From Prevotellaceae bacterium (GTDB taxonomy: Bacteria > Bacteroidota > Bacteroidia > Bacteroidales > UBA932), in NCBI GenBank assembly GCA_031288885.1, contig JAITQP010000050.1, positions 1-15,278 on the forward strand: DNA of 15,278 nucleotides. The letters are read 5' to 3'. Shown one piece after another: positions 6,019 to 12,717 of this stretch. Numbering within the stretch: position 1 is the stretch's first letter; each line of letters begins with the position of its first letter. The notes under the pieces were generated by a model. It was not told the origin of the DNA, ran no database searches, and worked only from the letters and a program-made list of their open reading frames with translations. The position numbers and the translations under genes were made by a program.

Positions 6019-6174
6019 TTACCTGTTTTTTCTGCGCATAAGCAAAGCCCGAACTTTCCTGCCAACCCCTGCCGCCAACTCCTCGGCGCGCTCACGGCGC
6101 AGGGCAAGCGCAGCCAAGCCCGCGGCTATCTTCAGGCAGCCGAGCGCCACCAAAGCAATTCCTATAATTTTCAT
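6019..6174 (-). CDS. Small single-helix membrane protein, divergent from the XRE regulator
   Basis: A 51-residue frame starting MKIIGIALVALG has one hydrophobic segment of about 23 residues (3-25), followed by a very basic tail with many Arg and Lys, so the C-end should face the cytoplasm. No family is recognised. The start at 6174 is preferred over an in-frame ATG at 6213 because the latter would lie in the operator and promoter region. The gene is divergent from the XRE gene and the two share a symmetric control region, which makes joint regulation likely and raises confidence that this short frame is real. It could still be a chance frame in GC-rich DNA. Confidence 0.5.
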   Translation of the reverse strand: MKIIGIALVALGCLKIAAGLAALALRRERAEELAAGVGRKVRALLMRRKNR

Positions 6175-6213
6175 ATCGCCTTCCCGATAAGGAGTAACTA
6201 TTCTGCAAAACAA

Positions 6214-6277
6214 TCAAATATGATTGCACTCGGGCAAAGAAAAACAATTTCCTTTGTCCGGCAGCAATCATATTTGA
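6214..6277. promoter_or_regulatory. Symmetric divergent promoter/operator of the XRE regulator
   Basis: TCAAATATGATTGC (6214-6227) and its exact complement (6264-6277) flank two back-to-back promoter-like elements: TTCCTTTG on plus (6249-6256) and TTTCTTTG on minus (6241 down to 6234). Each 14-bp arm contains the TTG at the -33 position of one promoter (6224-6226, and 6267-6265 on minus) and covers the expected transcript start of the other. A regulator bound at either arm would therefore affect both genes. The XRE protein coded at 6285 is the obvious candidate. Confidence 0.68.
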
Positions 6278-6284
6278 TAGAAGC

Positions 6285-6539
6285 ATGAACAAGGAGGTTG
6301 TTTTGAGGCAAATTGGCGCGAAAATCAGAGCATTACGAACCAATAAAAAGCTATCGCTGACGGAATTTTCCGACAGGCTGAACATGGAGTACAACAACCT
6401 GATACGAATTGAAAAGGGGCGCACCAACCTGACCATTGGCACGCTGCTAAAAATTTGCCACGTGCTGCGCGCAAATCTGCCGGAGGTGGTGAGCGTGGAG
6501 GGAGCTAACTTTGAGCAAAGTGAGGAGAGGGAACAGTAG
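6285..6539 (+). CDS. XRE-family helix-turn-helix transcriptional regulator
   Basis: An 84-residue protein consisting almost entirely of an XRE/Cro-type HTH domain. GAKIRALRTNKKLSLTEFSD (residues 11-30) contains the first helices, and the recognition-helix region runs through MEYNNLIRIEKGRTNLTIGTL. The remaining residues form an acidic tail. Such short regulators bind palindromic operators as dimers, usually repressing themselves and a divergent gene. The perfect 14-bp inverted repeat immediately upstream (its right arm ends 7 bases before the ATG) fits that role. Confidence 0.9.
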   Translation: MNKEVVLRQIGAKIRALRTNKKLSLTEFSDRLNMEYNNLIRIEKGRTNLTIGTLLKICHVLRANLPEVVSVEGANFEQSEEREQ

Positions 6540-6599
6540 CAATGCGGCATAGTTGATTTTATTTTGTGTTTTTTATTCTTCTTTCACTGTTCATTGATA

Positions 6600-6664
6600 C
6601 ATTAGAGCGAAAATAGTAAGTACATTTGAACGAAAATTTGTTTCATTTGAACGAAAATTCGTTT
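6600..6664. repeat. Three tandem copies of a 21-23-base palindromic unit
   Basis: Copies lie at 6600-6622 (diverged), 6623-6643 and 6644-6664. The last two differ at one base. Each of the two good copies contains AACGAA-AA-TTCGTT or a one-base variant, itself an inverted repeat. The array ends 22 bases before the small gene at 6687, a position suited to cooperative binding by a regulator. No TAnnTTTG element could be placed between 6540 and 6686, which otherwise holds only a T-rich non-coding stretch. Confidence 0.7.
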
Positions 6665-6686
6665 CATGGGTAAACTAAAATGAGCT

Positions 6687-6893
6687 ATGAATAGCACACC
6701 AAAAAATACTATCCGCAAGGGTGATTTACAGAAAGAACATGGGGAACTTATGAAAGGTGCTCCTCGGGATGTTGTTCTTGTCAATACGGAATGGAGCCAG
6801 TCGGGAGACTATTTTAAGCAGCTAACAACGTATGATTTTTCGTATGTTCCCGTCGAAACTTTTGGCGGAACAACTATGATAGCGCCCTCATAA
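6687..6893 (+). CDS. Small protein of unknown function, coupled to the protease gene
   Basis: A 68-residue, mostly hydrophilic protein beginning MNSTPKNTIRKGDLQ. It has no signal peptide or membrane segment and I do not recognise a family. Its stop codon (6891-6893) directly touches the ATG of the protease gene at 6894, so the two are almost certainly translated from one message. It may be an adaptor, substrate or inhibitor of the protease, but that is inferred from position alone. AT-rich codon use is like that of the protease gene. Confidence 0.68.
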   Translation: MNSTPKNTIRKGDLQKEHGELMKGAPRDVVLVNTEWSQSGDYFKQLTTYDFSYVPVETFGGTTMIAPS

Positions 6894-7793
6894 ATGCCAA
6901 ATTGGAGTGAAATACTCGTTGAAATTCAGCAAGAGCAAGCACAACATCCAAATGCCAATCCGCTGGATACTGTACGCCGGAAATATCTTCAAAAAGTTAC
7001 GGAGATTTCCGGACGTAATGCTATTGCATACTACTCGGGCTGGCTACAAAAGCCTCAAGTACACGGAACCTCTGTAAACGATAAGGACAAATCGGGGTTT
7101 ATGCTCACCATCCACAAGCTCGACAGAACAAAAGGGTTGGATTTGATTTTACACACCCCGGGTGGGGATATTGCGGCAACAGAATCGTTGGTAGACTACC
7201 TTTACGCAATGTTTGGCTGCGATATACGGGTTATTGTTCCTCAAATATCCATGTCGGCAGGAACAATGATAGCAATGGCAGCAAAAGAGATAGTAATGGG
7301 CAAGCATTCAAATTTAGGGCCTATTGACCCGCAAATTGGGGGAGTTGCCTGTCAGGCAATTTTAAACGAATTTCAGCACGCAAAAGATGATATCCGCCAA
7401 AATCCTCACGCTGCACCTCTCTGGCAAGTAATAGTTGGCAAATATCATCCTACATTTTTGGGTATGTGTCGGCAAGCCATTGAGTGGTCTGAAGAAATAA
7501 CGTGCAAATGGCTAAAAAACAACATGTGTAAGGGCGATGCAGAAAAAGCGAACAGCATAATTAAAGCGTTTGCCAACCACACGGAGCAAAAATCACATGC
7601 CCGACACATTTCCAAAGAGCAATGCAAAAGCGTGGGGCTAAACATAAGCGATTTGGAAGCCAATCCAGATTTTCAGGATGCTATCTTGACAACTCACCAT
7701 GCGTTTATGCACACCTTCACCAATACTTTCTGCGTAAAAATTATTGAAAACCACAACGGTACAGCGTATATTGAGCAGGTTTCCGCTCGTTAA
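6894..7793 (+). CDS. SDH-proteinase family serine protease of the ClpP/SppA fold
   Basis: The 299-residue protein matches the serine dehydrogenase proteinase (SDH) family of the ClpP/crotonase fold. LDLILHTPGGDIAATESL (residues 82-99) supplies the oxyanion-hole loop. VPQISMSAGTMIAMAAKEIVM follows, with S121 the likely nucleophile (S119 is nearby), then the family hallmark LGPIDPQIGG (141-150). There is no signal peptide or clear membrane helix, so it should be cytoplasmic, unlike true SppA. The partner is the abutting 68-residue protein, and a tandem operator-like repeat lies upstream. Substrates are not known to me for the bacterial members. The gene ends 14 bases from the convergent truncated antitoxin gene. 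Confidence 0.85.
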   Translation: MPNWSEILVEIQQEQAQHPNANPLDTVRRKYLQKVTEISGRNAIAYYSGWLQKPQVHGTSVNDKDKSGFMLTIHKLDRTKGLDLILHTPGGDIAATESLVDYLYAMFGCDIRVIVPQISMSAGTMIAMAAKEIVMGKHSNLGPIDPQIGGVACQAILNEFQHAKDDIRQNPHAAPLWQVIVGKYHPTFLGMCRQAIEWSEEITCKWLKNNMCKGDAEKANSIIKAFANHTEQKSHARHISKEQCKSVGLNISDLEANPDFQDAILTTHHAFMHTFTNTFCVKIIENHNGTAYIEQVSAR

Positions 7794-7807
7794 TAATTTG
7801 CTGGTTT

Positions 7808-7993
7808 TTAGTAAATTAGACAGCATGTTTCTATCGGAAAATGCTTCTTTTCGTAGTCTATCACAATATCCGACATCAGGCTCAACTCCAACGCCTTTTT
7901 ATCGTTGGCGGGGGTATTATCGTCAACCAGCGGCAAGAGCGTCTCTACCTTTGCAAGCGCATATTTGTATTGTTCTTTGGTTACCTTATTCAT
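7808..7993 (-). pseudogene. Truncated HigA-like antitoxin, N-terminal part only
   Basis: The 61 residues from MNKVTKEQYKYALAKVETLL resemble the N-terminal region of Bacteroidota HigA-type antitoxins: a helical region with LPLVDDNTPANDKKALELSLMSDIVIDYEKKHFPI. In those proteins an HTH domain normally follows the PI segment; here the frame stops nine residues after it (ETCCLIY) and runs into the 3' end of the protease gene. No HigB toxin is seen beside it. A full -7 element lies at 8015-8022, so the fragment may still be transcribed. ATG 7993 is chosen because a longer start would lie inside that promoter. It could alternatively be a genuinely short protein. Confidence 0.6.
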
Positions 7994-8014
7994 AATTCCG
8001 TGTATTGCTTGGTG

Positions 8015-8022
8015 CAAAGATA
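8015..8022 (-). promoter_or_regulatory. -7 promoter element of the truncated antitoxin gene
   Basis: Read on the minus strand this is TATCTTTG followed by CAC, a consensus TAnnTTTG element, 22 bases from the ATG at 7993. Its preservation in front of a truncated gene is notable. Confidence 0.7.
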
Positions 8023-8068
8023 TGAAATGGGAAGCGACCGACGAGAAAACGTATAGTATAATTTGCTT

Positions 8069-8437
8069 TTAAATCACACGGCAGCAAAGCTGCTTGCTAA
8101 ACGCCTCCCTATGATTGGCAAAAAATTCCTGCTCTACAGCTTTTGCGTTGTTCGGTGCAAAATTTTTGCCGTACAACGTAAAATCAACCTGCTCAATGCC
8201 AACCAGAGCATCATCCGAAATAAAGCAGATGTTTTCCGTAGGATAACGCTCAACGAATTTATCGAACATTTCACTTTCCCACAAAATATATTCCTCTTCA
8301 GAGCGATAGACGTCTCTTGGGACAACTTCGATGGTATGAACTACTGCTTGTTGGTTATACTCATACCGAACGCGAACATTTGGAAACTTTGCAAGTAACG
8401 TTTTCAGCTCGTTGATAATGTATTCCTGTGGTTTCAT
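8069..8437 (-). CDS. Small protein of unknown function, acidic and cytoplasmic
   Basis: A 122-residue protein from MKPQEYIINELKTLL. It has alternating helix and strand character, several conserved-looking aromatic and acidic clusters (RVRYEYNQQAVVHTIEVVP, EEEYILWESEMFDKF, ENICFISDDALVGIE), and no signal peptide or membrane helix. It looks like a widespread Bacteroidota small protein, but I cannot name the family or role. A promoter element lies at 8540-8547, giving a leader of about 100 bases. A longer frame from a TTG at 8485 exists; ATG 8437 is preferred because of its codon and typical N-end. The truncated antitoxin lies 75 bases downstream with its own promoter. Confidence 0.75.
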   Translation of the reverse strand: MKPQEYIINELKTLLAKFPNVRVRYEYNQQAVVHTIEVVPRDVYRSEEEYILWESEMFDKFVERYPTENICFISDDALVGIEQVDFTLYGKNFAPNNAKAVEQEFFANHREAFSKQLCCRVI

Positions 8438-8539
8438 TGCGAGTATCTTTTTTAAAAAGAGGTCGAAAGCACGATTTTTTCCCAAACAAACCCAGCGCCG
8501 ACGCTATGCCCGCAAAAGTGTTACTTCTTTTTCATGCTG

Positions 8540-8547
8540 CAAAGATA
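8540..8547 (-). promoter_or_regulatory. -7 promoter element upstream of the 122-residue protein gene
   Basis: On the minus strand this reads TATCTTTG followed by CAGC, a full TAnnTTTG match. The transcript would start near 8535, close to a four-codon frame (ATG AAA AAG AAG TAA) whose significance is doubtful. The region 8438-8684 holds no other gene. Confidence 0.65.
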
Positions 8548-8642
8548 GCAAATAAACACCTATTTGACCCCCAAATCCGGCCTTATTTTAGCTGCTGATA
8601 AATTTTCTCCCTATTTTTCTTTTCATTCTCAATAAATGTTTG

Positions 8643-8650
8643 TACCTTAG
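8643..8650 (+). promoter_or_regulatory. Probable -7 element of the DUF2723 gene
   Basis: TACCTTAG differs from TAnnTTTG by one base and lies 34 bases upstream of the ATG at 8685, in an AT-rich stretch. Confidence 0.4.
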
Positions 8651-8684
8651 CAACTTCTTATTATTTACTTAAAATAATCAATTT

Positions 8685-11600
8685 ATGGTGACTTTCAAGA
8701 GATTAAACCTTATTTTAGGGTGGATAGTTTTTGCCGTGGCGTCAGCGGTGTACCTGATGACGATTGAGCCGACCGCAAGCTTCTGGGATTGCGGCGAATT
8801 TATTGCCTGCGGCAACAAGCTGCTCGTGGGGCACCCGCCCGGTGCGCCCCTGTTCATTACCATAGCACGCCTGTTTACCATGCTCAACCCTGCCAACCCT
8901 GCGCTGATGGTCAACATCATGTCGGCGCTGGCGAGCAGCTTTACCATTCTGTTCCTGTTCTGGTCAATCACGCACCTCATGGAGAAGGTATTTCGCGGCA
9001 AGGACGGCGCGTACTCGGCTTACAGCTTGCTGGTCATCTTTGGCTCGGCGGCGGTGGGGGCGCTGGCCTACACGTTTTCTGACTCATTTTGGTTTTCGGC
9101 GGTCGAGGGCGAGGTGTACGCCATGTCGTCACTCTTTACGGCGGTGGTGTTCTGGGCTATCCTCAAGTGGGAGAGCGAGGCGCACGAGGCCTTTGCCAAC
9201 CGCTGGATTATCCTCATTGCCTACCTCATGGGGCTGAGCATCGGGGTGCACCTGCTCAACCTGCTGGCCATTCCGGCAATAGTGCTGGTGTACTACTTCA
9301 AAAAATATCCGGTAACCACCAAGGGGCTTATCGCCGCGGCAACGGTGGCCGTGCTCATCTTGGGGGTAACGCTCTACGGTATTATCCCCGGAACGTTTAT
9401 CGTGGGCTCGTGGTTTGAGCTGCTGTTTGTCAACAGCTTTAGGCTGCCGTACAACAGCGGCCTCATTTTTTACACTTTTCTGCTGTTTGCCGTGCTCGGC
9501 TACTTCATTTACCGCACGCACAAAAAGCAAAAGCCGCTGCTCAACATCTTTGCGCTTTGCATCACGGTAATCCTGCTGGGCTACGGCTCGTACGCCATGG
9601 TGCTGGTACGCTCGTCGGCCAACCCCTCGATGGACCAAAGCAACCCCGAAAATGTTTTTAACCTGATGAGCTACCTCAACCGCGAGCAGTACGGCGACCG
9701 TCCGCTCGTCAAGGGGCAGTACTTCAACGCGCCCGCGCCGTCGGGCAAGGACGGCAGCGCGGTGTACGCGGCGCTCAACGGCCGCTACGAGGTGGTTGAC
9801 CACAAAACGGAGTACGTGTACGACCAGCGCTTTACTACCATTTTCCCGCGCATGTACAGCACGCAGGACGAGCACCCCAACTTCTACAAAACGTGGAACG
9901 GCGGTTTTAAGGGAAGACCCGTGCGCACTCAGAACGATCAGGGCAAAAACGAGGTGATTTACGTCCCCACCTTTGCCGAAAACCTGAGCTTTTTCTTCAC
10001 CTATCAGGTGGGCTACATGTACATGCGCTACTTTATGTGGAACTTTGCCGGACGCCAAAACGACATGCAGGGGCACGGCTCGCTTACGCGCGGAAACTGG
10101 ATTTGCGGCATCCCCTTTATCGACAACGCGCGCTTGGGCGCCGACCAAAGCCTGCTGCCCGACAGCATGAAAAACAACAAGGGGCGCAACGCCTACTACC
10201 TGCTGCCGCTCCTGCTGGGGCTCGCGGGCATGTACTTTCAGTATAAGCGCAACAAAAAAGATTTTACGGTGGTGATGCTGCTGTTCTTCTTCACGGGGAT
10301 TGCCATCGTGATGTACCTCAACCAGTCTCCCATTCAGCCGCGCGAGCGCGACTACTCCTACGCCGGATCGTTCTACGCCTTTGCCTTTTGGATTGGCATA
10401 GGCGTAGCGGCGGTAGCCGAGCTGCTGCGCAGGCTCGTCAAGCATCCCGCCACCGCCGGAGCGGTGGCCGTGGTTGCCTCGCTCCTGCTGGTGCCCACCA
10501 TCATGGCAAAGGAAAACTGGGACGACCACGACCGCTCAAACCGCTACCTTGCGCGCGATTTTGCCTACAACTACCTCAGCTCGTGCAGGCCGCAGAGCGT
10601 GCTGTTCACCTACGGCGACAACGACACCTTCCCGCTCTGGTACGCGCAGGAGGTGGAGGACATTCGCCCCGACGTGCGCATCATGAACCTCTCGTACGCC
10701 GGCGCATCATGGTACGTTGAGCAAATGTCAAACGCCTACTACAGCTCCAAGCCGCTATCCATGTCGCTTACCCACGACAAGATAGCAGGAAACCGGCGCG
10801 CCGTTGTGCTGGTGCAGGAGAGAATTAGCGAGCCGGTGGACATCAAGCAGGCCATGGATTTTATAGTGAGCGAGGCGCCAAGCACCAAGCTCCGCTCAAA
10901 CTTCCGCGGGCAGGAATCCGTCAGCTACTTCCCGAGCAGAACGCTGCGCCTGCACAGCAGCGCTGCCGATAGCAGCTCCATCCTAACCCAGCTGCGCCTG
11001 CCGGCTGATGCAGCGCCGGACAAAGCGCCGGAGTGGCTGCCTTTTGTTGACATTAGGCTAAGCTCCAGCTACGTTTACCTCAACACGCTGGCGCAAATTG
11101 ACCTGCTGGCAAATACCCGCTGGACGCGACCCATATACTGGGGCGTAACGGCGCCGCCCTCCTACAACTTGGGCTTGGAAAAGTACTTTGTTGACGAAGG
11201 ATTTGCCAACCTCTTCGTCCCGATACAGCTGCAACCCAACAACAGCGAGGACAGCTGGACAAACGCCGAGGACGTTTACCATAAAATTATGAACGTGTAC
11301 ACGTTCCGCAACTTCAACAACGAAAGCGTGTACTACGACGAAAACTGCCTCCGCATGATTAACCAAACCCGCAACATGTTCACCCGCGCCATCTTTGCCT
11401 TCCTCAACGAGGACAAAAAGGACAAGGCAAAAGAGCTGCTGAACAAATATCTGGAGGTATTCTCCAAGAGCCAGCTCTCTGTGATGTACTCGCACATGCC
11501 CATTATCGAAGCGCTCTACTACGTAGATGAACCCGAAAAGGCAATAGGGCTCTCCGACGCAGTTGCCACCGACGCCGAGCAGCAGCTCAAGTACTTTAGC

Positions 11601-11747
11601 AGCGTGACGCCCAACAAGCGGCACGAAGTGGAGTACGAGCGCTCGCTCGCCATGCGAACCGTCAGGATGCTGGCGCAAGCGGCGCAGCGCAACAACCAGC
11701 CGGAGTACGAAAAAAAGCTAAACGACGTTGTTACCCTATACCAGTAG
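8685..11747 (+). CDS. DUF2723 multi-pass membrane protein, predicted GT-C protein O-glycosyltransferase
   Basis: The 1020-residue protein has a DUF2723 N-terminal membrane domain: hydrophobic segments begin at residue 10 and recur up to about residue 610. The remaining 400 residues look soluble and helical. An early acidic signature, FWDCGEF (33-39), followed by GHPPGAPLF (49-57), sits after the first membrane segment, where GT-C enzymes carry their catalytic acidic pair. A second conserved block, YGDNDTFPLWYAQE, lies near residues 643-656. DUF2723 is shared with human TMEM260, a protein O-mannosyltransferase, so transfer of a sugar from a lipid carrier to exported proteins is a reasonable prediction. 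Substrate and donor are not shown here. Length is full for the Bacteroidota members. A polysaccharide deacetylase gene follows after 101 bases. Confidence 0.88.
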   Translation: MVTFKRLNLILGWIVFAVASAVYLMTIEPTASFWDCGEFIACGNKLLVGHPPGAPLFITIARLFTMLNPANPALMVNIMSALASSFTILFLFWSITHLMEKVFRGKDGAYSAYSLLVIFGSAAVGALAYTFSDSFWFSAVEGEVYAMSSLFTAVVFWAILKWESEAHEAFANRWIILIAYLMGLSIGVHLLNLLAIPAIVLVYYFKKYPVTTKGLIAAATVAVLILGVTLYGIIPGTFIVGSWFELLFVNSFRLPYNSGLIFYTFLLFAVLGYFIYRTHKKQKPLLNIFALCITVILLGYGSYAMVLVRSSANPSMDQSNPENVFNLMSYLNREQYGDRPLVKGQYFNAPAPSGKDGSAVYAALNGRYEVVDHKTEYVYDQRFTTIFPRMYSTQDEHPNFYKTWNGGFKGRPVRTQNDQGKNEVIYVPTFAENLSFFFTYQVGYMYMRYFMWNFAGRQNDMQGHGSLTRGNWICGIPFIDNARLGADQSLLPDSMKNNKGRNAYYLLPLLLGLAGMYFQYKRNKKDFTVVMLLFFFTGIAIVMYLNQSPIQPRERDYSYAGSFYAFAFWIGIGVAAVAELLRRLVKHPATAGAVAVVASLLLVPTIMAKENWDDHDRSNRYLARDFAYNYLSSCRPQSVLFTYGDNDTFPLWYAQEVEDIRPDVRIMNLSYAGASWYVEQMSNAYYSSKPLSMSLTHDKIAGNRRAVVLVQERISEPVDIKQAMDFIVSEAPSTKLRSNFRGQESVSYFPSRTLRLHSSAADSSSILTQLRLPADAAPDKAPEWLPFVDIRLSSSYVYLNTLAQIDLLANTRWTRPIYWGVTAPPSYNLGLEKYFVDEGFANLFVPIQLQPNNSEDSWTNAEDVYHKIMNVYTFRNFNNESVYYDENCLRMINQTRNMFTRAIFAFLNEDKKDKAKELLNKYLEVFSKSQLSVMYSHMPIIEALYYVDEPEKAIGLSDAVATDAEQQLKYFSSVTPNKRHEVEYERSLAMRTVRMLAQAAQRNNQPEYEKKLNDVVTLYQ

Positions 11748-11848
11748 AGTGAGCTGAAGCTATATAGCGGCTGATGAAATAGGCGGGATTGGAGGCGACG
11801 GAAAAAGGCGGGGAACCCGATAAGTCAACTTAAACTGTATTGTTTGCC

Positions 11849-12457
11849 ATGTTTTCTCATGCACCCAAAGTACTTAAAAAGCTGTTTCCGTCGCTCATTT
11901 GGGATTTTCCGAATGAGGAAAACGCCGTTTTTCTCACCTTCGACGACGGCCCCAACCCCGAAACCACGCCGTGGGTGCTCGACACGCTGGCAAAGTACAA
12001 CGCCAAGGGAACATTTTTTTGTCTGGGCAAGAACGTTGAGCAGCACCCCGACACGTTTAAGCTCATTCGGGACAGCGGCTGCGCCGTTGGCAACCACACC
12101 TACAGCCACCAAAAAGGCTGGGGAATGAACACCGGCGCCTACGTGGAGGACGTTGACTTGGCAGACGCCTTTATTGGCAGCCAGCTCTTTCGACCGCCCT
12201 ACGGGCGCATTAGGGCCAACCAAATCCGCGTAGTTGCCGAGCGCTACAAAATCATCATGTGGAACGTGCTCAGCTTGGACTACAGCCGCCGGATTTCGCG
12301 CACAGCCTGCGCCAACACGGTTATCAACCTCACGCGCCCGGGCTCCATCATCGTATTTCACGATTCGCTCAAAGCGTTCAACAACCTCCGCTACGCCCTC
12401 CCCGCCTCGCTCGACTTCTTTGCGCGGCAGGGGTGGGAGGCGAAAGCGATTGAGTAA
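11849..12457 (+). CDS. Polysaccharide deacetylase, NodB domain
   Basis: The 202-residue protein is essentially one NodB homology domain with all five motifs: TFDDGP (30-35, catalytic base D32 and metal ligand D33), HTYSH (83-87, metal-binding H83 and H87), RPPYG (115-119), W138 with SLDY (142-145), and FHDS (170-173, catalytic H171). Such enzymes remove N- or O-acetyl groups from chitin-like glycans, peptidoglycan or surface polysaccharides. There is no clear signal peptide, so the protein may work at the inner face of the membrane or leave by another route. ATG 11849 is preferred to an in-frame TTG at 11840. It lies just downstream of the DUF2723 gene, consistent with envelope glycan metabolism. 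Confidence 0.9.
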   Translation: MFSHAPKVLKKLFPSLIWDFPNEENAVFLTFDDGPNPETTPWVLDTLAKYNAKGTFFCLGKNVEQHPDTFKLIRDSGCAVGNHTYSHQKGWGMNTGAYVEDVDLADAFIGSQLFRPPYGRIRANQIRVVAERYKIIMWNVLSLDYSRRISRTACANTVINLTRPGSIIVFHDSLKAFNNLRYALPASLDFFARQGWEAKAIE

Positions 12458-12475
12458 ATTTGGGAGGATGAATTG

Positions 12476-12676
12476 CTGCCTGAAAGGCAGGATTTTCATA
12501 ACCGCAGGTCAGCGACCTGCGGGAAGATGCTCACCTCCTTTCACCACCCTGCCTGAAAGGCAGGACGCAACGCTAAGCTACCATGTCCTGCCTTTCAGGC
12601 AGAGAAAGAGGGTGGGCTCTGACCATCCGCAGGTCGTTGACCTGCGGTTATGAAGATTAAACCCTTTCAGGGTTTT
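12476..12676. repeat. Cluster of REP-like palindromes arranged as a larger inverted structure
   Basis: CTGCCT-N3-AGGCAG occurs three times, at 12476-12490, 12549-12563 and, in inverse orientation, at 12588-12602. A second palindrome, CCGCAGGTC-N3-GACCTGCGG, occurs at 12502-12522 and 12627-12647. Its copies are in opposite orientation, because the flanking ATAA is at 12498-12501 on one side and TTAT at 12648-12651 on the other. AAACCCT-TTC-AGGGTTT (12659-12675) closes the set. The whole 200-base block is non-coding and fills the gap between the deacetylase and rpiB. It resembles repetitive extragenic palindromes moved by RAYT/IS200-type transposases. Confidence 0.85.
12659..12676 (+). terminator. 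Possible terminator hairpin before rpiB
   Basis: A 7-bp stem, AAACCCT/AGGGTTT, has a 3-base loop and ends in four T. It is the final palindrome of the repeat cluster and lies 42 bases before the rpiB start. The T run is short, so termination is uncertain. Confidence 0.35.
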
Positions 12677-12717
12677 CTCCTAATTCGTATTTCCTAATTC
12701 TTAATTCTTAATTCCCC

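Noticed and set aside
5944..6288. Plus-strand frames of 114 and 72 residues starting in the palindrome
   Set aside because: They begin inside the hairpin and run through the minus-strand membrane protein and operator. There is no promoter or family match.
6092..6550. A 152-residue minus-strand frame spanning the XRE gene and the operator
   Set aside because: It overlaps the XRE gene in antisense and crosses the symmetric promoter region. Composition is not protein-like.
6600..6664. CRISPR array
   Set aside because: The units are tandem with no unique spacers, there are only two or three copies, and no cas gene is present.
8063..8398. A plus-strand frame of 111 residues opposite the 122-residue minus-strand gene
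   Set aside because: The minus-strand frame has a consensus promoter and a protein-like sequence; this one has neither.
8521..8535. Four-codon upstream frame (M-K-K-K) at the start of the transcript for the 122-residue protein
   Set aside because: It is too short to distinguish from chance, and there is no supporting ribosome-binding site.
9129..10529. A 466-residue open frame on the minus strand
   Set aside because: It is antisense to the DUF2723 gene, with low-complexity His/Val/Arg composition typical of a shadow frame.
11825..12499. A 224-residue minus-strand frame across the deacetylase gene
   Set aside because: The plus-strand frame carries all five NodB motifs; the opposite frame carries none.
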